Shown here one piece after another: positions 1 to 5,375 of a stretch of DNA of 5,575 nt. The notes beneath the pieces are model-generated. The model was not told the DNA's origin. It saw only the letters and a list, made by a program, of their open reading frames with translations, and searched no databases. Source of the DNA: Candidatus Solibacter sp. (GTDB lineage: Bacteria; Acidobacteriota; Terriglobia; Bryobacterales; Bryobacteraceae); contig JADGNS010000387.1 of the NCBI GenBank assembly GCA_017883355.1, forward strand, positions 1 through 5,575, read 5' to 3'. The position numbers were made by a program, and so were the translations under genes. The number at the start of each line of letters is the position of its first letter. Positions within the stretch are counted from its first letter, which is position 1.

Positions 1-234
1 GACACCGGTACGGGCATTCCGGAGGCTGCGCGGGCCAATGTGTTCAACCCGTTCTTCACCACCAAGCCGGTGGGCAAGGGCACCGGACAGGGCCTTGCCA
101 TTGCGCACACGGTGATCGTCCAGAAACATCGCGGGACTATCCGTTTTGAAACCGAACTCGGCGTGGGAACCACTTTCATTATTCGGCTCCCCATGAGCGA
201 GGGCGGCAAAGAGACGATGCAACCGGCCGCGTAG
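1..234 (+). CDS. Sensor histidine kinase, C-terminal fragment (HATPase_c domain)
   Basis: This is the last 77 codons of a two-component sensor histidine kinase, open at the left window edge and ending in TAG at 232-234. The fragment is the C-terminal half of the GHKL ATP-binding domain, which supplies ATP for autophosphorylation of a histidine located upstream. Visible motifs, numbered from the first in-window codon, are the G1 box DTGTGIP (1-7), the F box FNPFFTTK (15-22), the G2 box GKGTGQGL (25-32) and the closing GTTF strand turn (55-58), followed by RLP and a short tail. The GTGQGL form, with Gln where Leu is more usual, occurs in many soluble or PAS-linked kinases. Because sensor, membrane and dimerisation regions lie outside the window, its signal, partner regulator and exact family cannot be named. 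It is convergent with ppk1, and nothing here shows that the two are functionally linked. Confidence 0.93.
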   Translation, partial: DTGTGIPEAARANVFNPFFTTKPVGKGTGQGLAIAHTVIVQKHRGTIRFETELGVGTTFIIRLPMSEGGKETMQPAA

Positions 235-258
235 CAGCGGCGGACAGGGCTGGAGAAG

Positions 259-276
259 TCCGAGCTGGCGCTCGGA
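259..276. terminator. Hairpin between convergent kinase gene and ppk1, possible terminator
   Basis: A perfect 7-bp stem, TCCGAGC (259-265) with GCTCGGA (270-276), encloses the 4-base loop TGGC. A G-T pair can extend it, and GGCT (248-251) with AGCC (283-286) could form an outer stem. It lies 24 bases after the kinase stop and 25 bases after the ppk1 stop on the other strand, where a shared bidirectional terminator would be expected. There is no U-tract on either side, so an intrinsic terminator is only a guess. Confidence 0.35.
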
Positions 277-301
277 TGGACAAGCCGGAGGCTGATCCCG
301 C

Positions 302-2476
302 TTACCACACCAGCTTCGCCTTCTTGCGCCCGCGCGGCGTCATCCCCATCAGGATCTCCTGGCTGCTGAGCGCGGCCTGCCCGTCGCCGCGCGCCGCGCG
401 CTTGTAACTGCCGTCCGGCATCATGCGGCGCGCCTTGACGTTATCTACCAGATACTCCGCCAGGATCTCGTCGCGGATGCGCCGCATCAACTCCTCGTCT
501 TCCACCGGGAAGATTAACTCCACGCGGCGGTTCAGGTTGCGCGGCATCAGGTCCGCGCTGCCCAGATAGACCTCCTCCTTGCCGCCGTTGCGGAAATAAA
601 AGACGCGGCTGTGTTCCAGGAAGCGTCCCACGATGCTGGTCACTCGTACCGTGTCGCTCACCCCCGGAACCCCGGGCCGCAGGCAGCAGATCCCGCGGAC
701 CAGCAGATCGATGCGGATCCCCGCCTGCGAAGCGCGATACAGACAGCGGATCACCTTGGGATCCACCAGCGCGTTCATTTTGAAGACCAGGTGGCCTTTG
801 CCGTCCTTGGCATGATGCTGGATCTCGCGCTGGATCAGGGCTTCGATGCGCTCGCGGAGGTTGACCGGCGCCACCAGCAGTTTCAGGTAGTCCCGCTTGG
901 CCGAGTAGCCGGTCAGAAAGTTGAAGAGATCGATGGTGTCGGCGGCGATCTCCGGATTGCAGGTGAACATGCCGATATCGGTGTAGAGGTGCGCGGTCAC
1001 CACGTTGTAGTTGCCGGTAGCCAGGTGCAGATACGGCTGGATGGCGTCCCCCTCGCGCCGCAACACCATCGCCGCTTTGCAATGAATCTTCAACCCCAGC
1101 AAGCCATAGACTACATGGCAGCCGGCTTTTTCCAGCGTCTTGGCCCACTCGATGTTGCTCTCTTCGTCGAAACGTGCCTTGAGTTCCATCAGCACGGCCA
1201 CCTGCTTGCCTTCCTCGATGGCCTCCAGCAGCGCTTCCACTACCGGCGAATTGCGCCCCACCCGGTAGAGCACCACTTTGATGGCCAGCACGTCGGGATC
1301 GCGCGCCGCCTGGCGCAGAAAATCCACCACCGGCTGAAACGATTGGAACGGGTGGTGCAGCAGGATGTCGCGCCGCCGGATGAGCGTAAACATGTCCTCT
1401 TCATCCGAAGTGGGCTTGAGTTCCGGAGGCGAAGTCGGCAGGAACGGCTTGTACTTCAGGTCGGGGCGGTCCACCTGCGCCAGCGCGAACAGCCGGCTCA
1501 GGCCAAGCAACCCCTTGCCCCGGTAGACCTCGCCGCTTTCCAGTTCGAGATTCGTCTTGAGGATCTGCAGGATGTGCTGCGGCATCTCCTGATTCACCTG
1601 CAAACGCACCACGCTGCCGAACTTGCGCTGCCGCACCCCCTCCTCGATGGTTTCCAGCAGATCTTCCGCTTCCAGTTCCTTGATCGCGATATCGGCGTCG
1701 CGCGTCACGTGGAACGGGTGCGCGTCGATGATCTGCATGCCGGGGAACAGGGCGTCCAGATTGGCCGCAATCACCTCTTCGATCCAGACATAGGATTCCT
1801 GGCGGCGCGTCCGCGACCGTTTGTTCGTTGGCCGGTGCGAGCGCGTCAAAGGCACCAGCGCGGGCAGCGAATCGGGCACCTTGACGCGCGCGAATCGCTC
1901 GTCGCCGCCCGCATCGCGGATCAGGACGGCCAGGTTGAGGCTGAGATTGGAGATGTGCGGGAACGGCCGTCCCGGGTCGAACGCCAGCGGCGTGAGCACC
2001 GGGAAAATAATCTCCGCAAAGTACCGTTTGCACACCTGCAATTGCTTGTCATTGAGCTCATAGTACGGGACGACATGGATGCCCTCGTCGGCCAGGGCAG
2101 GTCGCAATTCCTTTTCCAGGCACTGGTGGGCCGCCTCCACCAGGCGCTTCACCTCGCGGCGGATGGCCACCAGTTGCGCGCTCGGGCTCATCCGGTCCGG
2201 GCCGAATTCGGCGATGCCCGCGTCCATCTGCGCATTCAGGCTGGCCACCCGGACCATGAAGAACTCATTCAGGTTAGAGCCGACGATAGCCAGGAACTTG
2301 ATGCGTTCGAGCAGCGGATTCGAGGCATCGCGCGCCTCTTCCAGCACGCGCCACTGAAAGCTCAGCAGGCCGAGTTCGCGGTTCACATAGAGACTGGGAT
2401 CGTCGAGATCGGGGGCGGGCGCCTGGGTCTTCTTCGGATTCGGCGCGGAATCTTTGCCGCTGGAGCGTGCAGCCAT
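302..2476 (-). CDS. ppk1: Polyphosphate kinase 1
   Basis: This cytoplasmic or membrane-associated enzyme reversibly moves the terminal phosphate of ATP onto polyphosphate. The product is 724 aa, against 688 in E. coli. In order it has an N-terminal domain (about 28-130; YVNREL, and SNLNEFF with N68 matching E. coli N45), a head domain (about 131-345), and two phospholipase-D-like C domains (about 346-690). The catalytic histidines are H465 in KIHCK (E. coli H435, the phosphorylated one) and H622 in FLEHSR (E. coli H592). R405 and R435 match the Mg-binding R375 and R405. The offset of +30 is constant across all four, so the core has no indel there. The ATG at 2476 is chosen because the frame upstream to 2755 shows no PPK similarity and runs antisense to another gene. 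The first ~27 residues are a Pro/Ala/Lys-rich, probably disordered extension, and the C-terminus is basic. No good Shine-Dalgarno is seen. Convergent with the kinase gene, divergent from the small genes. Confidence 0.97.
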   Translation of the reverse strand: MAARSSGKDSAPNPKKTQAPAPDLDDPSLYVNRELGLLSFQWRVLEEARDASNPLLERIKFLAIVGSNLNEFFMVRVASLNAQMDAGIAEFGPDRMSPSAQLVAIRREVKRLVEAAHQCLEKELRPALADEGIHVVPYYELNDKQLQVCKRYFAEIIFPVLTPLAFDPGRPFPHISNLSLNLAVLIRDAGGDERFARVKVPDSLPALVPLTRSHRPTNKRSRTRRQESYVWIEEVIAANLDALFPGMQIIDAHPFHVTRDADIAIKELEAEDLLETIEEGVRQRKFGSVVRLQVNQEMPQHILQILKTNLELESGEVYRGKGLLGLSRLFALAQVDRPDLKYKPFLPTSPPELKPTSDEEDMFTLIRRRDILLHHPFQSFQPVVDFLRQAARDPDVLAIKVVLYRVGRNSPVVEALLEAIEEGKQVAVLMELKARFDEESNIEWAKTLEKAGCHVVYGLLGLKIHCKAAMVLRREGDAIQPYLHLATGNYNVVTAHLYTDIGMFTCNPEIAADTIDLFNFLTGYSAKRDYLKLLVAPVNLRERIEALIQREIQHHAKDGKGHLVFKMNALVDPKVIRCLYRASQAGIRIDLLVRGICCLRPGVPGVSDTVRVTSIVGRFLEHSRVFYFRNGGKEEVYLGSADLMPRNLNRRVELIFPVEDEELMRRIRDEILAEYLVDNVKARRMMPDGSYKRAARGDGQAALSSQEILMGMTPRGRKKAKLVW

Positions 2477-2509
2477 CCTTACTAGACTAGAACAGTCCGT
2501 GGACCCGGT

Positions 2510-2526
2510 GTGACAGAGCCTGACAG
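2510..2526 (-). promoter_or_regulatory. Pho-box-like direct repeat upstream of ppk1
   Basis: Read in the ppk1 direction the sequence is CTGTCAGGCTCTGTCAC, two exact CTGTCA copies with a 10-base period, ending 33 bases before the ppk1 ATG. The PhoB box of proteobacteria is a direct repeat of CTGTCAT with an 11-base period and an A/T-rich spacer. The half-site identity and the target gene (ppk1 is phosphate-regulated in several bacteria) fit. The period one base short, the G/C-containing spacer GGCT and the lack of a good -10 at the usual distance do not. The best -10-like hexamer, TAGTCT (2489 to 2484), is 20 bases downstream and matches the consensus at only three positions. It is a candidate regulator site by inference. 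Confidence 0.35.
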
Positions 2527-2527
2527 G

Positions 2528-2533
2528 TACAAT
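2528..2533 (+). promoter_or_regulatory. -10-like element TACAAT in front of the small-gene pair
   Basis: TACAAT matches the sigma-70 -10 consensus at five of six positions and stands out in a GC-rich region. Transcription from it would start near 2540, at the GTG proposed for the first small gene, which suggests a leaderless or nearly leaderless transcript. No -35 sits at the usual 16-18 base spacing. GTGACA (2510-2515), a 5/6 match, is only 12 bases away and overlaps the Pho-box-like repeat. Confidence 0.25.
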
Positions 2534-2539
2534 AGAGCG

Positions 2540-2803
2540 GTGGACACTACTTCGGAAAAGCCGCGACCCGTATTCGTGATGGAACGGTACGGGCGAATTT
2601 CCGGGATGGACCGGTCCTTCGACATCTAGTACTGGCAGCGCCCGGGTGCGGAGGCGATCTTCGCGGCGGCGTGGCAGATGGCGGTCGATGCACATGGGCG
2701 CGGCGCCGGCGGAAGCGATGAACTCCGACTTCGAAGAACTGTTGAGCATTTTCAACGAAAGCCCGCGGGAGAGGGCGAAGTAGGAAGGGAGGTTGCGTCG
2801 TGA
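2540..2803 (+). pseudogene. Small uncharacterised gene interrupted by an in-frame amber codon
   Basis: One reading frame runs from GTG (2540) to TGA (2801-2803), 87 codons, broken only by TAG at codon 30 (2627-2629). The part before it contains MERYGRISGMDRSFDI and the part after begins YWQRPGAEAIFAAAWQM and goes on through ELRLRRTVEHFQR. The two halves read as one small helical protein: MDRSFD-x2-(Y/F)WQ followed by A-rich helices and RxxxVExFQ is a pattern I associate with short hypothetical proteins, but I cannot name a family or function. GAG to TAG is one base change and would restore Ile-Glu-Tyr-Trp. Its TGA overlaps the GTG of the next gene (GTGA), a normal operon junction, which argues that the frame was recently functional. 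No frameshift is seen. The start is uncertain: GTG 2540 has no good ribosome site, and ATGs at 2579 and 2609 are alternatives. Sequencing error, nonsense mutation and suppression are all possible. Confidence 0.55.
2787..2793 (+). promoter_or_regulatory. Strong Shine-Dalgarno for the 86-aa gene
   Basis: GGGAGGT sits 6 bases before the GTG at 2800 and decides that start. It is the best ribosome binding site in the window and lies inside the end of the preceding frame, so the downstream gene can be translated whether or not the upstream frame is read to its end. Confidence 0.7.
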
Positions 2804-3060
2804 GAGACACGAAATACGCCACAGAACTGCGCGAACCAGGAGTGAAGAAATGGCCCACCGGTTCCGAGGGAAGGATTGAACGCCTGCTGATCAAGAAGAG
2901 CCGGACGGAAGAAATCCGATTCTCATGGTGGAAGGACGGCCGCCTCGCCACACGGCCGCTTGATCTTTCAGAAGAAGATCTGCTTACGCTATTCGAAGAC
3001 GCGATAGCCAAGGACGTATTCACCACCGAGTTCAGGGCACGGCTCAAAGGCTTGCTGTAA
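2800..3060 (+). CDS. Uncharacterised 86-aa protein, second gene of a GTGA-overlapping pair
   Basis: I do not recognise a named family. The GTG start is supported by the GGGAGGT site upstream and by the 4-base GTGA overlap with the preceding frame, and the gene ends in TAA. The protein is small and soluble, with no cysteine, signal peptide or membrane segment. It has a basic N-terminal half (KKWPTG at 16-21, RIERLLIKKSR at 25-35), a likely beta hairpin around EIRFSWWKDGRLATRPLDL (38-56), then an acidic amphipathic helical end (SEEDLLTLFEDAIAKD, 57-72, then VFTTEFRARLKGLL). A strand pair followed by helices could suit a binding or accessory protein, but this is inference. By hand count GC is about 55%, lower than the flanking trpD and sucC (sampled lines above 70%), so later acquisition or weak codon selection is possible. 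It is convergent with trpD. The link to the broken upstream gene is translational coupling; no function follows from it. Confidence 0.75.
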   Translation: MRDTKYATELREPGVKKWPTGSEGRIERLLIKKSRTEEIRFSWWKDGRLATRPLDLSEEDLLTLFEDAIAKDVFTTEFRARLKGLL

Positions 3061-3072
3061 TCTAGCCAGAGA

Positions 3073-3101
3073 AAGCGCGTTTGCCCGCTGGAGGGGCGCT
3101 T
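3073..3101. terminator. Weak hairpin between convergent small gene and trpD
   Basis: AAGCGC (3073-3078) pairs with GCGCTT (3096-3101). Inside, CCC (3084-3086) can pair with GGG (3093-3095), leaving a one-sided bulge GTTTG. It begins 13 bases after the stop of the 86-aa gene and lies 23 bases beyond the trpD stop on the other strand. There is no U-tract. The position suits a shared terminator, but the structure alone is not strong. Confidence 0.25.
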
Positions 3102-3123
3102 GCGAGATCCCGCAGTCCCACCC

Positions 3124-4140
3124 TCACTCCCTAAACCCCGCCAGCGCCGCCACCTTCCCCCTCGCCGCCCCCGAATCGATCGACACCACGCCCAGCGCCA
3201 TCCCCTCCAGGAACGTCTCCGCTTTCCCCGCGGCCACCAGCGCCGCGGCGGCGTTCACCAGTACGATATCCCGCTCGGGACCTCGTGCGCCCCCGAGCAC
3301 CCGGTTGGCGATTTCCAGATTCACCTGCCGGTCCCCGCCTCGCAAGTCCTCCGCCTTCGCAATCGGCACCGCGAAATCCGCAGGCTCCAGGATCCGCGCT
3401 TCCACTACCCCGTCGCGGATCTCCCAGGCGGACGTCGCTCCGGTGGTGGTGATCTCGTCCAGTCCGTCCGAGCCGTGCACCACGAACCCGCGCCGCATAC
3501 CGAGCGCCGCAATCGCCCCCGCCATCAGTTCGGCGGCATCGAGCGAAGGCGCGCCGATGAGTTGCGCCGTGGCGCCGGCGGGGTTCGTCAGCGGCCCGAG
3601 CAGGTTGAACACGGTGCGCATTTTCAAATCGACACGCACCGGTTGGGCGTGCTTCATGGCGGTGTGGACCGCCGGGGCGAAGAGAAATCCGATGCCCACC
3701 TCGCGGATAGCGCGCGCCGTCGCGGCGGGCGGCAGATCGATCGCGATGCCCCAGGCTTCCAACAGATCGGCGCTGCCGCACTGGCTCGAGATCGAGCGAT
3801 TGCCGTGCTTGGCCACGTGTACCCCGGCGCCCGCCACCACGAAAGCGGCCACCGTGGAGATGTTGAACGTGTTGCCGCCGTCGCCCCCCGTGCCACAGGT
3901 GTCGAGCAGGGTTTCGCCCGCCAGACCGGCGTCGATGGGGACCGCCATCCGCCGCATGGCGCGCGCGAAACCCACCAGTTCGTCGACGGTTTCACCCTTC
4001 ATTTTGAGGGCGATCAGGAAGGCGGCGATCTGCGGATGGCTGGCCTCGCCGCGCAGGATGATCTGCATGGCGGCTTCGGCGTCGGCGGCCGGCAGATCGT
4101 GTGCGGAGACGAGGCGGAACAGGTACGGCAGAAGCGACAT
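3124..4140 (-). CDS. trpD: Anthranilate phosphoribosyltransferase
   Basis: This enzyme catalyses the second step of tryptophan synthesis, joining anthranilate and PRPP to give phosphoribosylanthranilate and pyrophosphate, as a cytoplasmic dimer. At 338 aa it has normal family length. It has a small N-terminal helical region (about 1-70) and the glycosyltransferase family 3 alpha/beta domain. Visible motifs are the PRPP loop GTGGDGGNTFNIST (83-96), KHGNRSISSQCGSAD (111-125), the anthranilate-site R169 and P183 in the stretch ending NLLGPLTNP (equivalent to R164 and P178 of the Sulfolobus enzyme), and the Mg-binding pair D228-E229 in GLDEI. All key residues are present, so it should be active. 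The ATG at 4140 starts the family-typical MSLLPYLF. An in-frame ATG at 4203 would add 21 unrelated residues and run into sucC. No Shine-Dalgarno is evident. No other trp gene is adjacent, and it is divergent from sucC across 38 bp. Confidence 0.97.
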   Translation of the reverse strand: MSLLPYLFRLVSAHDLPAADAEAAMQIILRGEASHPQIAAFLIALKMKGETVDELVGFARAMRRMAVPIDAGLAGETLLDTCGTGGDGGNTFNISTVAAFVVAGAGVHVAKHGNRSISSQCGSADLLEAWGIAIDLPPAATARAIREVGIGFLFAPAVHTAMKHAQPVRVDLKMRTVFNLLGPLTNPAGATAQLIGAPSLDAAELMAGAIAALGMRRGFVVHGSDGLDEITTTGATSAWEIRDGVVEARILEPADFAVPIAKAEDLRGGDRQVNLEIANRVLGGARGPERDIVLVNAAAALVAAGKAETFLEGMALGVVSIDSGAARGKVAALAGFRE

Positions 4141-4178
4141 GATATATTGGGTTTTCTGTAGGCTAACACAGCGATTCC
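4141..4178. promoter_or_regulatory. 38-bp divergent trpD/sucC control region
   Basis: This is the whole space between the two divergent start codons. It is AT-rich against its surroundings. On the + strand TATATT (4143-4148) is a 5/6 match to a -10 element and would start transcription near 4155, but no convincing -35 lies at the usual spacing. A short inverted repeat, CTGT (4156-4159) with ACAG (4168-4171), follows. Neither gene has a purine-rich ribosome site here. At least one promoter must reach into coding sequence, so the exact elements are uncertain. Confidence 0.35.
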
Positions 4179-5336
4179 ATGAAAATTCACGAGTATCAGG
4201 CAAAGGCCATCCTGGCCAAGTACAACGTCCCTGTGCCGCGAGGCCAGGTGGCGTACACGGTGGAAGAGGCGGAAGCGGCCGCCAGAGCGCTCGGCGGAAG
4301 CGTGGTGGTCAAGGCGCAGATCCACGCCGGCGGGCGCGGCAAGGGCGGCGGCGTCAAGGTGGCCAAAGATGCCGTCGAGGCGCTCGAACTGGCGCGCAAG
4401 ATCATGGGGATGACGCTGATCACCCACCAGACCGGTCCGGAAGGCCGCGTGGTGCAACGCCTGCTCATCGAAGAGACGCTTCCCATCGAGCGCGAACTCT
4501 ACCTCGGCATCGTGCTCGACCGCGTGCAGGGCAAGCCGGTCTTCATGGCCTCGGCGGCGGGCGGCATGGATATCGAAGACGTCGCCGCCAACACCCCGGA
4601 ACTGATCCTGAAGGAGACCATGGAGTTCCCCGGTCTCGCTCCTTACCAGGCGCGCAAGCTGGCATTCGGCATCGGCATCCCCGGGACAAGCGTAAATGCC
4701 GCGGCGGCGGCCATGACGGCCCTCTCCAAAGCGTACTACTCGGCGGACGCATCGCTGGCGGAGATCAACCCGTTCATCCTCACCAAGGACGGCAAAGTCT
4801 ACGCGCTCGACGCCAAGATCACCTTCGACGACAACGCGCTTTACCGCCACAAGGAACTGGTGGAACTCCGCGACCTCAACGAAGAAGATCCGCTGGAGGT
4901 CGAGGCTTCGCGGTACGGGCTGAATTACATCAAGCTGGATGGCACGGTGGGCTGCATGGTCAACGGCGCCGGACTCGCCATGGCCACCATGGACATCATC
5001 AAGTTCGCCGGCGGTTCCCCGGCCAACTTCCTGGACGTGGGCGGCGGCGCGAGCGCCGAACAGGTGAAGAACGCGTTCCGCATTCTGCTCTCCGATCACC
5101 ATGTGAAAGCGGTGCTGATCAACATCTTCGGCGGCATCTTGCGCTGCGATACGCTGGCCAGCGGCGTCGTGGGCGCCGCGCGCGACCTCAATATCCAGGT
5201 GCCGATCGTGGTCCGCATGGAAGGCACCAATGTGGAACTCGGCCGGCAGATTCTGCTCGATTCCGGCCTCAATTTCACGGTGGGCGCGGACATGTTGGAC
5301 GCGGCGAAGAAGGTAGTCAAACTGGCTGCGCAGTAA
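4179..5336 (+). CDS. sucC: Succinyl-CoA synthetase (ADP-forming) beta subunit
   Basis: This is the nucleotide-binding subunit of the TCA-cycle enzyme that converts succinyl-CoA, phosphate and ADP (or GDP) to succinate, CoA and ATP (or GTP). It works with the alpha subunit encoded just downstream. At 385 aa it has normal length (E. coli 388). It has an N-terminal ATP-grasp domain (about 1-235) starting with MKIHEYQAKAIL, the nucleotide loop KAQIHAGGRGKGGGVK (45-60), AAGGMDIEDVA (126-136), and the Mg ligands E195 and N197 in AEINPF and D211 in DAKI. The C-terminal ligase domain (about 236-385) carries NGAGLAMATMD, DVGGGAS (286-292), NIFGGILRCD (315-324) and VVRMEGTN (344-351). All expected motifs are present. 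The start is the ATG giving the universally conserved N-terminus, although no Shine-Dalgarno precedes it. ATP versus GTP preference cannot be read from motifs alone. It is the first gene of a sucCD operon. Confidence 0.97.
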   Translation: MKIHEYQAKAILAKYNVPVPRGQVAYTVEEAEAAARALGGSVVVKAQIHAGGRGKGGGVKVAKDAVEALELARKIMGMTLITHQTGPEGRVVQRLLIEETLPIERELYLGIVLDRVQGKPVFMASAAGGMDIEDVAANTPELILKETMEFPGLAPYQARKLAFGIGIPGTSVNAAAAAMTALSKAYYSADASLAEINPFILTKDGKVYALDAKITFDDNALYRHKELVELRDLNEEDPLEVEASRYGLNYIKLDGTVGCMVNGAGLAMATMDIIKFAGGSPANFLDVGGGASAEQVKNAFRILLSDHHVKAVLINIFGGILRCDTLASGVVGAARDLNIQVPIVVRMEGTNVELGRQILLDSGLNFTVGADMLDAAKKVVKLAAQ

Positions 5337-5365
5337 CCCCGCCCCGCAAGGAAAAATGGTCCCAC

Positions 5366-5370
5366 GAGGA
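5366..5370 (+). promoter_or_regulatory. Shine-Dalgarno of sucD
   Basis: GAGGA lies 5 bases before the ATG at 5376 and supports that start. A second ATG at 5372, in another frame, meets TAA after seven codons and gives nothing sensible. The 39-bp sucC-sucD gap shows no hairpin or promoter, consistent with one transcript. Confidence 0.7.
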
Positions 5371-5375
5371 AATGC

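Noticed and set aside
611..2485. A 624-codon open frame on the + strand, antisense to ppk1
   Set aside because: It mirrors a strongly supported PPK1 gene with intact catalytic residues. Its translation is rich in His, Arg and Gln without domain motifs, as expected for the complement of a GC-rich gene.
2477..2755. Upstream extension of the ppk1 frame to an ATG at 2755
   Set aside because: The extra 93 residues have no PPK similarity, run antisense to the small gene and would swallow the intergenic control region. The ATG at 2476 gives a normal-sized enzyme.
2962..2980. Inverted repeat GATCTT...AAGATC
   Set aside because: It lies inside the coding sequence of the 86-aa gene, is explained by the Leu-Asp-Leu and Glu-Asp-Leu codons, and has no terminator or operator context.
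2547..3047. A 166-codon frame on the - strand opposite the small-gene pair
   Set aside because: It has Arg/Ser/Pro-rich composition and no ribosome site, and the + strand has a strong Shine-Dalgarno and a GTGA junction, so the + strand reading is preferred.
4141..4203. Longer trpD start at 4203
   Set aside because: It would overlap the first 25 bases of sucC and add 21 residues not typical of the family.
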